Source: Oscillospiraceae bacterium
GTDB taxonomy: Bacteria; Bacillota; Clostridia; Monoglobales; Monoglobaceae
Length of the DNA stretch: 64,000 nucleotides
Assembly (NCBI GenBank): GCA_015068605.1
Contig: SVKF01000002.1
Coordinates: forward strand, 1 to 64,000
Reading direction: 5' to 3'
Part shown: positions 36,955-44,540 of the stretch, one piece after another
How the letters are laid out: every line of letters starts with the position of its first letter
Position numbering within the stretch: position 1 is the first letter of the stretch
Translations under genes and position numbers: made by a program
The notes under the pieces: model-generated
Told to the model about the DNA's origin: nothing
What the model saw: only the letters and a program-made list of their open reading frames with translations
Databases searched by the model: none

Positions 36955-37791
36955 TTATTGATAGATTGTAATCTGTTTACCATCAGATGCAACCGAAATA
37001 TTACCGTCTGCGGTTGAATAAATTTCTGTCCCGACCGACTGCAAAACAGCTGTGGTTTTAATTTCCGCCGGATTTTTCTCACTGTCTGTAACTATTGCAT
37101 ACTTCGGTTTTATTGTATTTATAAAACGCTGTGTAACACTATTAAATTTCCCGTGATGAGGAACTTTGAGAAAATCATACTGTTTTCCGAACTCGGACAA
37201 AACTTCGGTAAGTCTGTCTTTTTCTGCATCGCCTGCAAAGAGGAAGGTGTTTTCTCCGTGAGTTACTGAGATAACCAAAGAGAAATCGTTATCACCCTCA
37301 GCGTAGGAATGCTTTTTCGGTGTTGATATTTCAAACAAAACATCATCAAGAGTGAAAGATGTATCTTCCGTCAGAGTTGTGATTTCCAATTCCTTCTCGT
37401 TGACTATTTTCAGGTAATCTGCATATTCATCGTTGTTGCCCACATAATCGGGAACGATAATATTGCTTGCAGTCACATTTTCCATAACCTCGGGGAAGCC
37501 GCCAACATGGTCTTTGTCAAAATGGGTTATGAAAATATAATCCACATTGGATATGCCCTTTTCCTGTAACAGCTCCGCAAGCTCATCACCGTCATCCTTT
37601 TCGCCGCAATCGAGAATAATGCTATGATTTTGTGTCTGCATAAAGATGGCGTCTGCCTGACCTGCTTTTAAAACAGTAAAATTAAACTTTCCTGTAACAG
37701 GCGGAGCTTCAATTTTTGTTTCTGTACTGCAACCGCCCAAAAGTAAGCAAACAGCCAATATAATCGGAGCAAATAATCGTTTTGCAATCAT
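36955..37791 (-). CDS. Secreted lipoprotein with ComEC-like metallo-beta-lactamase fold
   Basis: The start is taken at ATG 37791 after GGTGA; 278 residues. A lipobox (LLLGGCS) follows a short signal peptide. The hydrolase domain begins NFTVLKAGQADAIFMQTQ, then ILDCGEKDDG, the metal motif THFDKDHVGG, FLFAGDAEKDR and VPHHGKFNS. These match the C-terminal metallo-hydrolase domain of ComEC and the related secreted enzymes thought to cleave DNA or other phosphodiesters. Anchored outside the cell, it may scavenge phosphate or nucleotides. That fits the putative Pho-type repeats at its promoter, but is inference. Confidence 0.85.
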   Translation of the reverse strand: MIAKRLFAPIILAVCLLLGGCSTETKIEAPPVTGKFNFTVLKAGQADAIFMQTQNHSIILDCGEKDDGDELAELLQEKGISNVDYIFITHFDKDHVGGFPEVMENVTASNIIVPDYVGNNDEYADYLKIVNEKELEITTLTEDTSFTLDDVLFEISTPKKHSYAEGDNDFSLVISVTHGENTFLFAGDAEKDRLTEVLSEFGKQYDFLKVPHHGKFNSVTQRFINTIKPKYAIVTDSEKNPAEIKTTAVLQSVGTEIYSTADGNISVASDGKQITIYQ

Positions 37792-37822
37792 AAAATCACC
37801 ACTTTCACGCATTTGACATTTT

Positions 37823-37855
37823 ATTATACATAAATAAAATTAAATTAGGATTAAA
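37823..37855 (-). promoter_or_regulatory. Promoter with 11-bp-period TTTAAT direct repeat
   Basis: Minus-strand TTTAAT boxes at 37855-37850 and 37844-37839 (period 11), ten bases, then TATAAT (37828-37823). There is no good -35, so activation by an OmpR-family regulator is likely. Compare the VTC promoter at 42141-42172. Confidence 0.5.
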
Positions 37856-37866
37856 AACAGAACAAC

Positions 37867-37900
37867 TTATGGTGCAATATACTTTGATATTACACCATAA
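37867..37900 (-). terminator. Terminator hairpin after the CotH gene
   Basis: TTATGGTG.AATAT / ATATT.CACCATAA with one mismatch and a 6-base loop; the minus-strand 3' side is T-rich (GTTGTTCTGTTTTT). Confidence 0.7.
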
Positions 37901-37915
37901 ATCAAGAGAAATAAA

Positions 37916-39646
37916 TTATTCTGCATTTGCATCATCGGGGGGAGTGTTATTTTGATTATTTTCGGGCATTTGAGGAGCTTTACCATCTCGGTTACCACCG
38001 GGGCCACCGCCGCCTCCCATAAATGTTCCCATATCTGACAAATTTATATGAGAAGCATCAATAAGTGTGGAAGAATCAGCTCTTTGACCTTCCGCAGTTG
38101 ACGGAATAGAACCACCGAGCTGTCCTTTAAGGCTCTCGGCACGGAGCATAACGGCTTCGTAAAAGATTTCGACACTTTTCGTATATTCTTCATAGCCATA
38201 CATCGCATTAGGATCGGTTTCCACAAGCTTATCAATCTGCGTTCTGATTCTGTTATAGGTATCTTCAAATTTACCGCCATACAGATACTCATTCACTAAT
38301 TTTTCGTAATATTCGTGATAGCGAGCCTTGTATTCTTCGTTTTCCAAAACGAAATCAAAAAGCTTTGTTCCCTGCCACAAATCATCAATAGGCTCGTTTA
38401 CGACACTTGTTGCATCTCCGCCGTGCATTCCGCCAAGAGCAAGGTTATAGTCCCACGGCAGAATACTGATTTTTCCGTTTGCTTCATACAGATAATAATT
38501 GTGTGCCATTGAACCGCTTAAGCTATCCTCATTGACGGAAAAGTTGTGAACTGCCATATACTTCAAAATTTGGTCAACATCGATATATTTTTCAATATTT
38601 GTTCCGCTATGAACATTCTTTAAGGCTTCAACAACTCTTTTATGGTCACTGTCCGAGCTGTCATTCACCTGACCGTTCCATATAGTAGTGTAGCTTTCCA
38701 AATTATCATCCGAGTAATTCAGATTACCGCCACTTCCCATCATACCGGGCATTCCGCCGCGCCCCATTCTTTCTCCGCCGCCCGCAAAGCTTCTTTCCTT
38801 TTGCATTTCGTTTTTATTACCGGACGGCTCCGGTTTGGTTTGATTTTCGTTGGTATCCCCGGCAGTTTTTTCCGGATTTCTTCCAAATCCCGGCGGAAAT
38901 CCTCGACCTTGTGCCGCGGCATTACCTTCCGGCATTTTGAATTTGTCATTAGACACAGACCCAAAATCGCCATTCATTGCTTTTTTGTCATCATTATTAT
39001 TGTCATTGTGGTTCATACTGTCGGGCTTGTATAAATAGCCCTTTTCTGTTCCGTAGTTACGGAGGAGAAAGCTGTCCTCAACTGCTTCCAACGCAAGATA
39101 CACACCAAAGTATTCGTTGTTAACAGATATTTTTGCGTAATTGTAGAGCGAAGCATCAGCTCCTAAATACTGAAACATATCGTAAACAATGGCTTCCTTC
39201 ATATTGGTCGTATCTGCATAGCTGTTATTTAAAATAAGCTTGTCAAGCCCGAAGCAGGTTTGCCCATCTACAAATTGGTCAAATTCAAGCTTGAAGCTAT
39301 ATCTGTTGTTATCAGGGTCTTTTGCAATAGAGGATAAACTTGTATTGCCTTTCGGTCTTATTCCGACCTGCTTAAATGTTGTTCCGTTTATCTCAACATC
39401 ACATTCATAATAAATTTCCTGCGTGGCATTATTCAGCATTTCATTCCATTTATCATCATCCATAATGATATTAACTTCCATAATTTTGCTCGTATCGAAA
39501 AGAGCCGTTTCGTATTCCATCGCATATCCCCTGTTGCCGAAAATGGATATGAGCTTATCGGAAAAACTCATTGCAAGAACACAGAGAATTAAAACGACAG
39601 AAATCAATACAGTAGTTATTTTTGAAATGTATTTACTTGAAATCAT
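37916..39646 (-). CDS. cotH: CotH-family kinase-like protein, membrane-anchored
   Basis: 576 residues. An N-terminal membrane helix (VLISVVLILCVLAMSF) is followed by a CotH domain: IIMDDDKWNEMLNNA, YECDVEINGTTFKQVGIRPKGN, LDKLILNNSYADTTNMKEAI and YFGVYLALEAVEDSFL. The catalytic-type segment is ILPWDYNLALGG. A low-complexity Gly/Asn/Pro insert (about 235-310) and a Gly/Pro/Asn C-terminal tail are present. CotH proteins are atypical kinases that phosphorylate spore-coat proteins. Those found with VTC and DUF4956 genes, as here, are not tied to sporulation. The tail resembles the low-complexity region of the small protein encoded just upstream, so the two may interact. Confidence 0.9.
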   Translation of the reverse strand: MISSKYISKITTVLISVVLILCVLAMSFSDKLISIFGNRGYAMEYETALFDTSKIMEVNIIMDDDKWNEMLNNATQEIYYECDVEINGTTFKQVGIRPKGNTSLSSIAKDPDNNRYSFKLEFDQFVDGQTCFGLDKLILNNSYADTTNMKEAIVYDMFQYLGADASLYNYAKISVNNEYFGVYLALEAVEDSFLLRNYGTEKGYLYKPDSMNHNDNNNDDKKAMNGDFGSVSNDKFKMPEGNAAAQGRGFPPGFGRNPEKTAGDTNENQTKPEPSGNKNEMQKERSFAGGGERMGRGGMPGMMGSGGNLNYSDDNLESYTTIWNGQVNDSSDSDHKRVVEALKNVHSGTNIEKYIDVDQILKYMAVHNFSVNEDSLSGSMAHNYYLYEANGKISILPWDYNLALGGMHGGDATSVVNEPIDDLWQGTKLFDFVLENEEYKARYHEYYEKLVNEYLYGGKFEDTYNRIRTQIDKLVETDPNAMYGYEEYTKSVEIFYEAVMLRAESLKGQLGGSIPSTAEGQRADSSTLIDASHINLSDMGTFMGGGGGPGGNRDGKAPQMPENNQNNTPPDDANAE

Positions 39647-39691
39647 ATTTTTTGCCCTCCTTTACTTCGTATTTTTTGACATTTATATTTA

Positions 39692-40264
39692 TCAGTAATT
39701 TTTTCTTTTGTAGAAAAGAACAAATACAAATGCCAATGCCAAAAGAACAACAGATGTAATAGGAGTAGAATATGTTTTAACAAATCCCCAAAGACCTGTG
39801 GATTGTTCCTCTGTTGCTACATTCTGAGCATTTTGCATATTACCGGGAAATCCGCCCATGCCTCCGGGCATCTGTCCGCCAAAAGGTGAATTTCCGTTTT
39901 GCATTTTATCTGATTCATTGCCGTTTTCAAAGGTCTGCGGATTATCTTCGGTCACATCTTCATTTTCATTTGTTGGAGTGACATTTGTTTCCGTGTTACT
40001 GCTTTCATTACTCTGCGGCGGTGTGAAATCACCCTCCGGCGAAGTAAATCCTTCCGGCATATTAGAGGGGTTGAAATTTCCTTGCGGCATCCTTGATGGG
40101 TCAAAATTTCCTTGCGGCATTCTTGATGGGTCAAAATCTCCACGCATCGGTCTTTCCGAAGAAGTGCTTGGGATATTTTCATTGCCCGAAGTATTCTCTG
40201 CCGTTACACTTATGCCAAGTATCAAGCATAACGATAAAACAATAGGGGTTATTTTTTTTAGCAT
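39692..40264 (-). CDS. Small membrane-anchored protein with MPQGNFDPSR repeats
   Basis: The start is taken at ATG 40264 (M L K K I T P); another ATG four codons earlier and a longer frame to 40339 are possible. 190 residues: a signal peptide (LSLCLILGISVTA) and a low-complexity middle with three near-identical ten-residue repeats (FDPSRMPQGN, FDPSRMPQGN, FNPSNMPEG). A Gly/Met-rich patch and a C-terminal membrane helix followed by KRKNY complete it. It lies 45 bp before cotH in the same direction. No known family is recognised. It may be the substrate or a partner of the CotH protein. Confidence 0.75.
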   Translation of the reverse strand: MLKKITPIVLSLCLILGISVTAENTSGNENIPSTSSERPMRGDFDPSRMPQGNFDPSRMPQGNFNPSNMPEGFTSPEGDFTPPQSNESSNTETNVTPTNENEDVTEDNPQTFENGNESDKMQNGNSPFGGQMPGGMGGFPGNMQNAQNVATEEQSTGLWGFVKTYSTPITSVVLLALAFVFVLFYKRKNY

Positions 40265-40288
40265 TTCAATTTCCATAGCCTTTCTGTC

Positions 40289-40426
40289 CACAAATAGTAA
40301 TGAAAATAAATATATACCACCTCGTCTGTGGACTGACAAGGCGTATAATGGAAATTACGCACATCGCCGTTTCGCACATATACTGTGCGAAAATTTCGAC
40401 GGTGCATAAAATTCTGCCGTAGGCAG
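40289..40426 (-). repeat. Two-hairpin structured element, copy 2 (leader of the repeat-protein gene)
   Basis: Minus strand: the block CTGCCTACGGCAGAATTTTAT, a nested hairpin at 40359-40405 (outer GCAC/GTGC, inner TTTCGCACA/TGTGCGAAA), and a second hairpin at 40314-40346. The ATTACTATTTGTG motif (40301-40289) lies 24 bases before the gene. Its upstream end touches the hairpin of dispersed repeat copy B. Confidence 0.7.
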
Positions 40427-40699
40427 ATGCTGTAGCAAAATGATTTCATTTTGCTACAGCATCATTGGGGGATGGACGCAAAATAGCGCAGATTGGATAA
40501 ACCGAATCCCGAAGGCGTACATAGGTACTCCGAGAGGTGAGGTTTATTCAAAACACAAAACACTTTTAAATTCAGAAATTCGCAGTTTGGCGAATTTCTT
40601 TCCTAATTTATGAAGCATATTTTGCCATTTACGCTTTTTAAAATGATTTTTTATTCGCTTTTTGTGTTTTGTGTGGTCGGTGCATTTTGCGCTGGCCCC
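40426..40699 (-). repeat. Dispersed ~275-bp repeat, copy B (reverse orientation)
   Basis: This is the same sequence as copy A in the opposite direction. It has a hairpin at 40426-40463 (18-bp perfect stem, 2-base loop) and then GGGGGATGGACGCAAAAT. The conserved TAAACCGAATCCCGAAGGCG block follows, then the GAAATTCGC/GCGAATTTC hairpin, ending at GGTCGGTGCATTTTGCGCTG. It fills most of the 445-base gap between the repeat-protein gene and the DUF4956 gene. Confidence 0.85.
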
Positions 40700-40709
40700 T
40701 CCTTTTAAA

Positions 40710-41381
40710 TTATGACATATATTCGCCGTTATAGGAAACTAAAACTGCGTTAGATACGCCTTCTGTTGTAGAAATTTGATTTACAAAGTGTGTATCATCA
40801 TTTTTCACACGAATTTCATATGTTAATTCAACACCTAATTTGCTTACCGATTTTGATTTGAGCAGGTTCTTTTTAGCTTCTTTATTCAAAAGCTCTTTAA
40901 CAGCTGTTTCCGTGCTTTCGTCATCGCAGCTTATAACGAGAATATATGGGGTATCGCCAAGCTTTCTGGTTGAGAAAACAACGATAATAATACCGATAAT
41001 AACTGAGCCGATAATTGCAAGAGGAAGAAGTCCTGCGCCGAGAACGATACCAACCGCTATTGACCAAAACAGGAACGCTATATCCATAGGCTCTTTAATT
41101 GCCGTCCTGAAACGAACGATAGAAAGAGCACCGACCATACCAAGCGACAACACCACATTTGATGTTACTGCAATAATAACAAGGCTTGTAATCATTGACA
41201 TTGCAATAAGAGATATGCCGAAAGAGTCTGAATACATAACGCCGGAGTAGGTCTTTTTGTATATCATAAATATAAAAAGTCCTAAAACAAATGAAAGTCC
41301 GAGTGCTAAAAGCACGTCCAAGGTTGAAAAAGAATTGATATTGCTTAAAAAGCTTGATTTAAATACATCTGAAAAACTCAT
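40710..41381 (-). CDS. DUF4956 membrane protein
   Basis: 223 residues: about four membrane helices, with the conserved loop GMVGALSIVRFRTAIKEPMD typical of DUF4956, then a cytoplasmic alpha/beta tail (PYILVISCDDESTETAVKEL). This family is regularly encoded with VTC-domain and CotH genes, as here (28 bp after the VTC gene). The molecular role is unknown; a membrane partner for the VTC polymerase is plausible. Confidence 0.88.
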   Translation of the reverse strand: MSFSDVFKSSFLSNINSFSTLDVLLALGLSFVLGLFIFMIYKKTYSGVMYSDSFGISLIAMSMITSLVIIAVTSNVVLSLGMVGALSIVRFRTAIKEPMDIAFLFWSIAVGIVLGAGLLPLAIIGSVIIGIIIVVFSTRKLGDTPYILVISCDDESTETAVKELLNKEAKKNLLKSKSVSKLGVELTYEIRVKNDDTHFVNQISTTEGVSNAVLVSYNGEYMS

Positions 41382-41409
41382 AATACTGATTTCCTTTCGT
41401 TAATAAAAT

Positions 41410-42075
41410 TTAAAATCTTACTGCTGCGTATTTGGAAAATGCGGCACTTTGTCTGCCTTTAACCTGAACGCAGTCACGAATTATTTGAGGCAAATATTCA
41501 TCCCATTTAACTTCCAACACAGTATTGCGAAATAAATGCAAAAACTGCAAATCGGGATTTAAAAACTCTTTGATATTATTGCTGCCGCATATATTCATAT
41601 CAAGAGTTACACGCACATTACCGGGCGGATAAACAAAACATTCACGGGTATATGCAACAATGCATTTCGGGCGAAGAAGCTGATATTTTATTTTTGCGTA
41701 AAGCTCACGCATCAGCTCATGCTCTGAATGGAGCAGAAATTCAAAATCGCCGTCAATTATTTTTTGACACTCTTGTGCGGTGATAGGACAGCTTACCTTG
41801 TTGCATAAACCGTTTATTTTGCTTTTCTTCTCCAATTTTATAAATGATGTGTCGCATCCGTAGTATCTGATACGAAATTTCTCACGTATTCTCACGCCGT
41901 CTTGTTTTTCCCTTAATGCCTTGTCCATATAATTATCAAAATACAAGCTCTTGACGGAATATGTCCCGTCCTCTCCTGCGTGGGGGTCGTGCCTTGCAAC
42001 AGCGGATAATCTGGTTCTTAATCCGTAAATATCCGCAAGATTTATTTGATGTTTATATTCATGCCTGAATTTCAC
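41410..42075 (-). CDS. VTC-domain protein (polyphosphate polymerase family)
   Basis: 221 residues, the length of a stand-alone bacterial VTC domain. The tunnel-type motifs are visible: FRHEYKHQIN, KSLYFDNYMD, RIREKFRIRYYG, FIKLEKKSKINGLC and CIVAYTRECF, with ending TVLEVKWDEYLPQII. The basic residues (R, K) and acidic metal ligands are those used by VTC4 to make polyphosphate from ATP. First gene of its operon, with Pho-like repeats at the promoter. Polyphosphate synthesis or a related nucleotide-dependent transfer is the expected activity. Confidence 0.9.
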   Translation of the reverse strand: MKFRHEYKHQINLADIYGLRTRLSAVARHDPHAGEDGTYSVKSLYFDNYMDKALREKQDGVRIREKFRIRYYGCDTSFIKLEKKSKINGLCNKVSCPITAQECQKIIDGDFEFLLHSEHELMRELYAKIKYQLLRPKCIVAYTRECFVYPPGNVRVTLDMNICGSNNIKEFLNPDLQFLHLFRNTVLEVKWDEYLPQIIRDCVQVKGRQSAAFSKYAAVRF

Positions 42076-42140
42076 TCATTTTCACCTCCATCTGCCATAT
42101 AATCACGGCTTAGTCATTTTATAGCCTTTAGTTTAGTTAA

Positions 42141-42172
42141 AGTATAATTGTCCAAGGTTAAAGTAAGGTTAA
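42141..42172 (-). promoter_or_regulatory. Promoter with 11-bp-period TTAACC direct repeat upstream of VTC
   Basis: Minus strand: TTAACC (42172-42167), five bases, TTAACC (42161-42156), nine bases, TATACT (42146-42141). The repeats overlap the place of a -35, which is otherwise poor. A third TTAACT lies at 42140-42135. The pattern resembles Gram-positive PhoP boxes. Confidence 0.55.
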
Positions 42173-42246
42173 TTTGAAAAAAGTTTTTATTGTAATTTTT
42201 ATCGGTTAGAAAAACTGATATTACATATAAAGGGGATAAAAAGAAA

Positions 42247-42278
42247 AAATCCTCAAAGCCTTATGGCTCTAAGGATTT
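42247..42278 (-). terminator. Rho-independent terminator of tRNA-Lys
   Basis: An AAATCCT/AGGATTT stem with an inner AGCC/GGCT stem; the minus strand continues with TTTTTTCTTTTT. It starts five bases after the tRNA. Confidence 0.85.
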
Positions 42279-42282
42279 CGAT

Positions 42283-42358
42283 TGGTACACCATCACGGAC
42301 TCGAACCGTGGACACCCTGATTAAGAGTCAGGTGCTCTACCAACTGAGCTAATGGTGC
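42283..42358 (-). tRNA. trnK: tRNA-Lys (anticodon CTT)
   Basis: The minus strand folds as a full cloverleaf of 76 bases. The acceptor arm pairs GCACCAT with ATGGTGT, the D-loop contains AGTTGGTAGA, and the anticodon stem is CCTGA/TCAGG with loop CTCTTAA. The T arm holds GGTTCGAGTCC, and the CCA end is encoded. Anticodon CTT reads the lysine codon AAG. Confidence 0.97.
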
Positions 42359-42532
42359 ATATGCTTGTTTTTCATCACGCAAAGAGTATTATACTACTTC
42401 TTTATGGATTTGTCAAGTAAAATTTTAAAAAAATTTTTATTTTTTGAACTTTTTGTGTATTTTTAAATTTACTATTGCATATCTGATGAAAATGGTGTAA
42501 AATTAAAGTATAGAATCAGGAGGTATAAAGGT
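42359..42532. other. Intergenic region between tRNA-Lys and the foldase gene
   Basis: AT-rich. It contains the foldase promoter and the tRNA upstream region; no other gene is seen. The wider gap from 42076 to 42532 also holds the VTC promoter, the terminator and the tRNA. Confidence 0.5.
42475..42503 (+). promoter_or_regulatory. Promoter of the foldase gene
   Basis: TTGCAT, a 17-base spacer and TAAAAT, then AGGAGG before the ATG at 42533. Confidence 0.65.
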
Positions 42533-43576
42533 ATGTGGAAGTTTGGAAAGAAAAACACGGAAAATGAAGGAGGCGCACAAAAAAGCAGATTGTCAATCCG
42601 CAGGATTAAATGGAATATTTTGAGCATAACATTGGCTGTTGCTGTTGTTGTGGGTGTGCTTTGGCTCATTTTTGGTTTTTTGACTAAACCGGACGATACC
42701 ATACCTAATAATTACAGGGCGTTAATGGATGCAAGTCCTGAAATCACGGGTGAAGAAATTGCCCTTGTTGTTAATGGAATTGAGATAGACGAGGATGTTT
42801 GGCGTTATTATTTCATGCAAAATGCAACGAAATACAGCAGGCGCATAGAGAAAGAATTGACGGATATTGACTGGAATGCGAAGGTCGGGGAAGAGACAGT
42901 TCTTGAGCAGATAAAATATGATACTATCATGGATATAATGAAAAATATATCTATGGCGGAAAAAGCGACAGAGTGGGGCATTGAGTTTTCAGACAGCGAT
43001 ATGGATACTCTGACGGAGCTTGATGGCAAGACCTATCAGGAGCTTGGATTGGCGAAGGAAGATACTGTTTATACCATAAGGAAAAACCTTATAATGGAAA
43101 AGAAGCTTCGTGACGCAGTTACCCTTGATGTTGACAAATATATGGATGGAAAAAATCCTAATGAATATGCAAGCGATAAAAGTGCAACGATTAAAATGAT
43201 TGAAATATATAAGGATAATGACGAGCTGGCGAAACAGCATATAGACGAGGTTGCAAAGAGACTTAAAAAAGGTGAGGATTTTAATAAACTCTGGGGAGAG
43301 GTAACGAAGGGCTTTTATAAGACGGACATAGGCGCATCGGTTAATGAGCCTGATGTTTTGTGGGTTTATGAGGATGCTGTTGATAAGCGGTCACGCAAGC
43401 TGGGAGAGGTTGCTTTTTCTCTTAAAATTAATGAGGTGAGCGATATTGTTGAAACAGAGTCTTCTTATCTTATAATCAAAAGAGTTGCCGGATATACAGA
43501 AGTTGAAAATCTGTATGCTAAAGAATGTGAGCTTAAAATCAACAAGAAAATTGTTGAAGCAACAGTTGTAAAGTGA
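42533..43576 (+). CDS. Membrane-anchored PrsA/SurA-like peptidyl-prolyl isomerase (foldase)
   Basis: 347 residues. A basic N-terminus precedes one membrane helix (about 29-52), and the bulk of the protein lies outside the membrane. A SurA/PrsA-type helical N-domain (IALVVNGIEIDEDVWRYYFM) encloses a parvulin-like region near the C-terminus (ATIKMIEIY, RLKKGEDFNKLW, GEVAFSLKINEVSDIVET, YLIIKRVAGY). It would assist folding of secreted proteins, fitting the many exported enzymes here. The parvulin core is short and diverged, so isomerase activity is uncertain. Confidence 0.85.
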   Translation: MWKFGKKNTENEGGAQKSRLSIRRIKWNILSITLAVAVVVGVLWLIFGFLTKPDDTIPNNYRALMDASPEITGEEIALVVNGIEIDEDVWRYYFMQNATKYSRRIEKELTDIDWNAKVGEETVLEQIKYDTIMDIMKNISMAEKATEWGIEFSDSDMDTLTELDGKTYQELGLAKEDTVYTIRKNLIMEKKLRDAVTLDVDKYMDGKNPNEYASDKSATIKMIEIYKDNDELAKQHIDEVAKRLKKGEDFNKLWGEVTKGFYKTDIGASVNEPDVLWVYEDAVDKRSRKLGEVAFSLKINEVSDIVETESSYLIIKRVAGYTEVENLYAKECELKINKKIVEATVVK

Positions 43577-43641
43577 TTATAAATCCTTTTGGGGTTTTAT
43601 AATAAATCGGCGGAAGCCGGAAAAGAAATGGAGGCATAAGT

Positions 43642-44172
43642 ATGACTTACAATGTAATTTGCAAACAAATCGAACTATCAGACGGCACAAAGGAAAAACT
43701 TCTTGCAAAAATCAAGAAGATTGATAAATTCTTTGGCGATGAAGATGGGTGTAAAATCGTTGTTTCTCAACAGAGAGATGAGATGATTCTTGAAATAACC
43801 ATTCTCTATAAAGGATTTTTCATTCGCGGAGAGGCAAGAAATGAAGACCTTATGTTTGCGGCAGATAAGTGCCTTGAAAATCTTGACAGACAAATCAGAA
43901 AAAATAAAACACGCCTTGAAAAAAGCATTAAAGGCGGCGGATTTGAAAACTATGTTCCCGTTGTTGAGGGAGAGGATGTTGATGAGGAGAAGGAGTTTGA
44001 AATAATCAAAAGAAAAAGATTTGTTTCAAAGCCCATGTCTGCGGAGGAGGCTGTTCTCCAGATGAATATGCTGGGACACGATTTCTTTGTTTTTGCAAAT
44101 CCGGAAACTATGGAAACTAATATTGTTTATAAGAGAAAAGACGGAAAATATGGTTTAATTGAAGCGGAATAG
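43642..44172 (+). CDS. hpf: Ribosome hibernation-promoting factor, long form
   Basis: 176 residues, the long HPF type. The N-terminal beta-alpha-beta domain (NVICKQIELSDGTKEKLLAK, ILYKGFFIRGEARNEDLMFA, LDRQIRKNKTRLEKS) binds between ribosomal subunits. A linker leads to the C-terminal dimerisation domain (EIIKRKRFVSKPMSAEEAVL, GHDFFVFANPETMETNIVYK), which pairs two ribosomes into 100S dimers. AGGAGG-like GGAGG precedes the start. It is followed by dispersed repeat copy C. Confidence 0.96.
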   Translation: MTYNVICKQIELSDGTKEKLLAKIKKIDKFFGDEDGCKIVVSQQRDEMILEITILYKGFFIRGEARNEDLMFAADKCLENLDRQIRKNKTRLEKSIKGGGFENYVPVVEGEDVDEEKEFEIIKRKRFVSKPMSAEEAVLQMNMLGHDFFVFANPETMETNIVYKRKDGKYGLIEAE

Positions 44173-44188
44173 TCTCTATAACGGGAAC

Positions 44189-44421
44189 AGCGCAAAATGC
44201 ACCGACCACACAAAACACAAAAAGCTTATAAAAATTATTTTTAAAAGCATAAATGACAAATATACTTCATAAATTCAAAAGTGTTTTGTGTTTTGAATAA
44301 ACCTCACCTCTCGGAGTACCTATGTACGCCTTCGGGATTCGGTTTATTGGGTCTGCGCTATTTTGCGTCCATCCCCAACCGGGGCCATGGCAAAATGATT
44401 TCATTTTGCCACGGCCTCTTG
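44189..44421 (+). repeat. Dispersed repeat, copy C (internal deletion)
   Basis: Same direction as copy A and nearly identical, but lacking the ~35-base segment with the GAAATTCGC hairpin. It runs from CAGCGCAAAATGCACCGACC to the hairpin at 44383-44416 (GGCCaTGGCAAAATGA / TCATTTTGCCAcGGCC), followed by TCTTGTTTT. The stem differs from those in copies A and B by paired changes. With the promoter at 44478 it fills the 368-base gap after hpf. Confidence 0.85.
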
Positions 44422-44425
44422 TTTT
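44383..44425 (+). terminator. Hairpin terminator at the end of repeat copy C
   Basis: A 16-bp stem with one mismatch and a short T-rich tail, about 210 bases after the hpf stop. No other terminator follows hpf. Confidence 0.65.
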
Positions 44426-44477
44426 ATCTAAAAAATGCGAAAAAGAGCGGTATTTTGTTGGAATTTGCAAATTTTTA

Positions 44478-44506
44478 TTGCAAAAAAGTAAAAAAAGATG
44501 TATAAT
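44478..44506 (+). promoter_or_regulatory. Promoter of the acidic protein / dynamin gene cluster
   Basis: TTGCAA (44478-44483), a 17-base spacer and TATAAT (44501-44506), then ACGGAGG before ATG 44541. It is the only clear promoter up to the protease gene at 50855. Confidence 0.75.
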
Positions 44507-44540
44507 GTAACATAAGTATAAGTATACGGAGGTAATTCCT

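Noticed and set aside
40060-40145. CRISPR-like short repeats
   Set aside because: These are in-frame 30-bp repeats encoding MPQGNFDPSR inside a protein gene.
41000-41250. 136-codon plus-strand frame opposite DUF4956
   Set aside because: Antisense shadow of a membrane protein gene with a clear family match on the minus strand.
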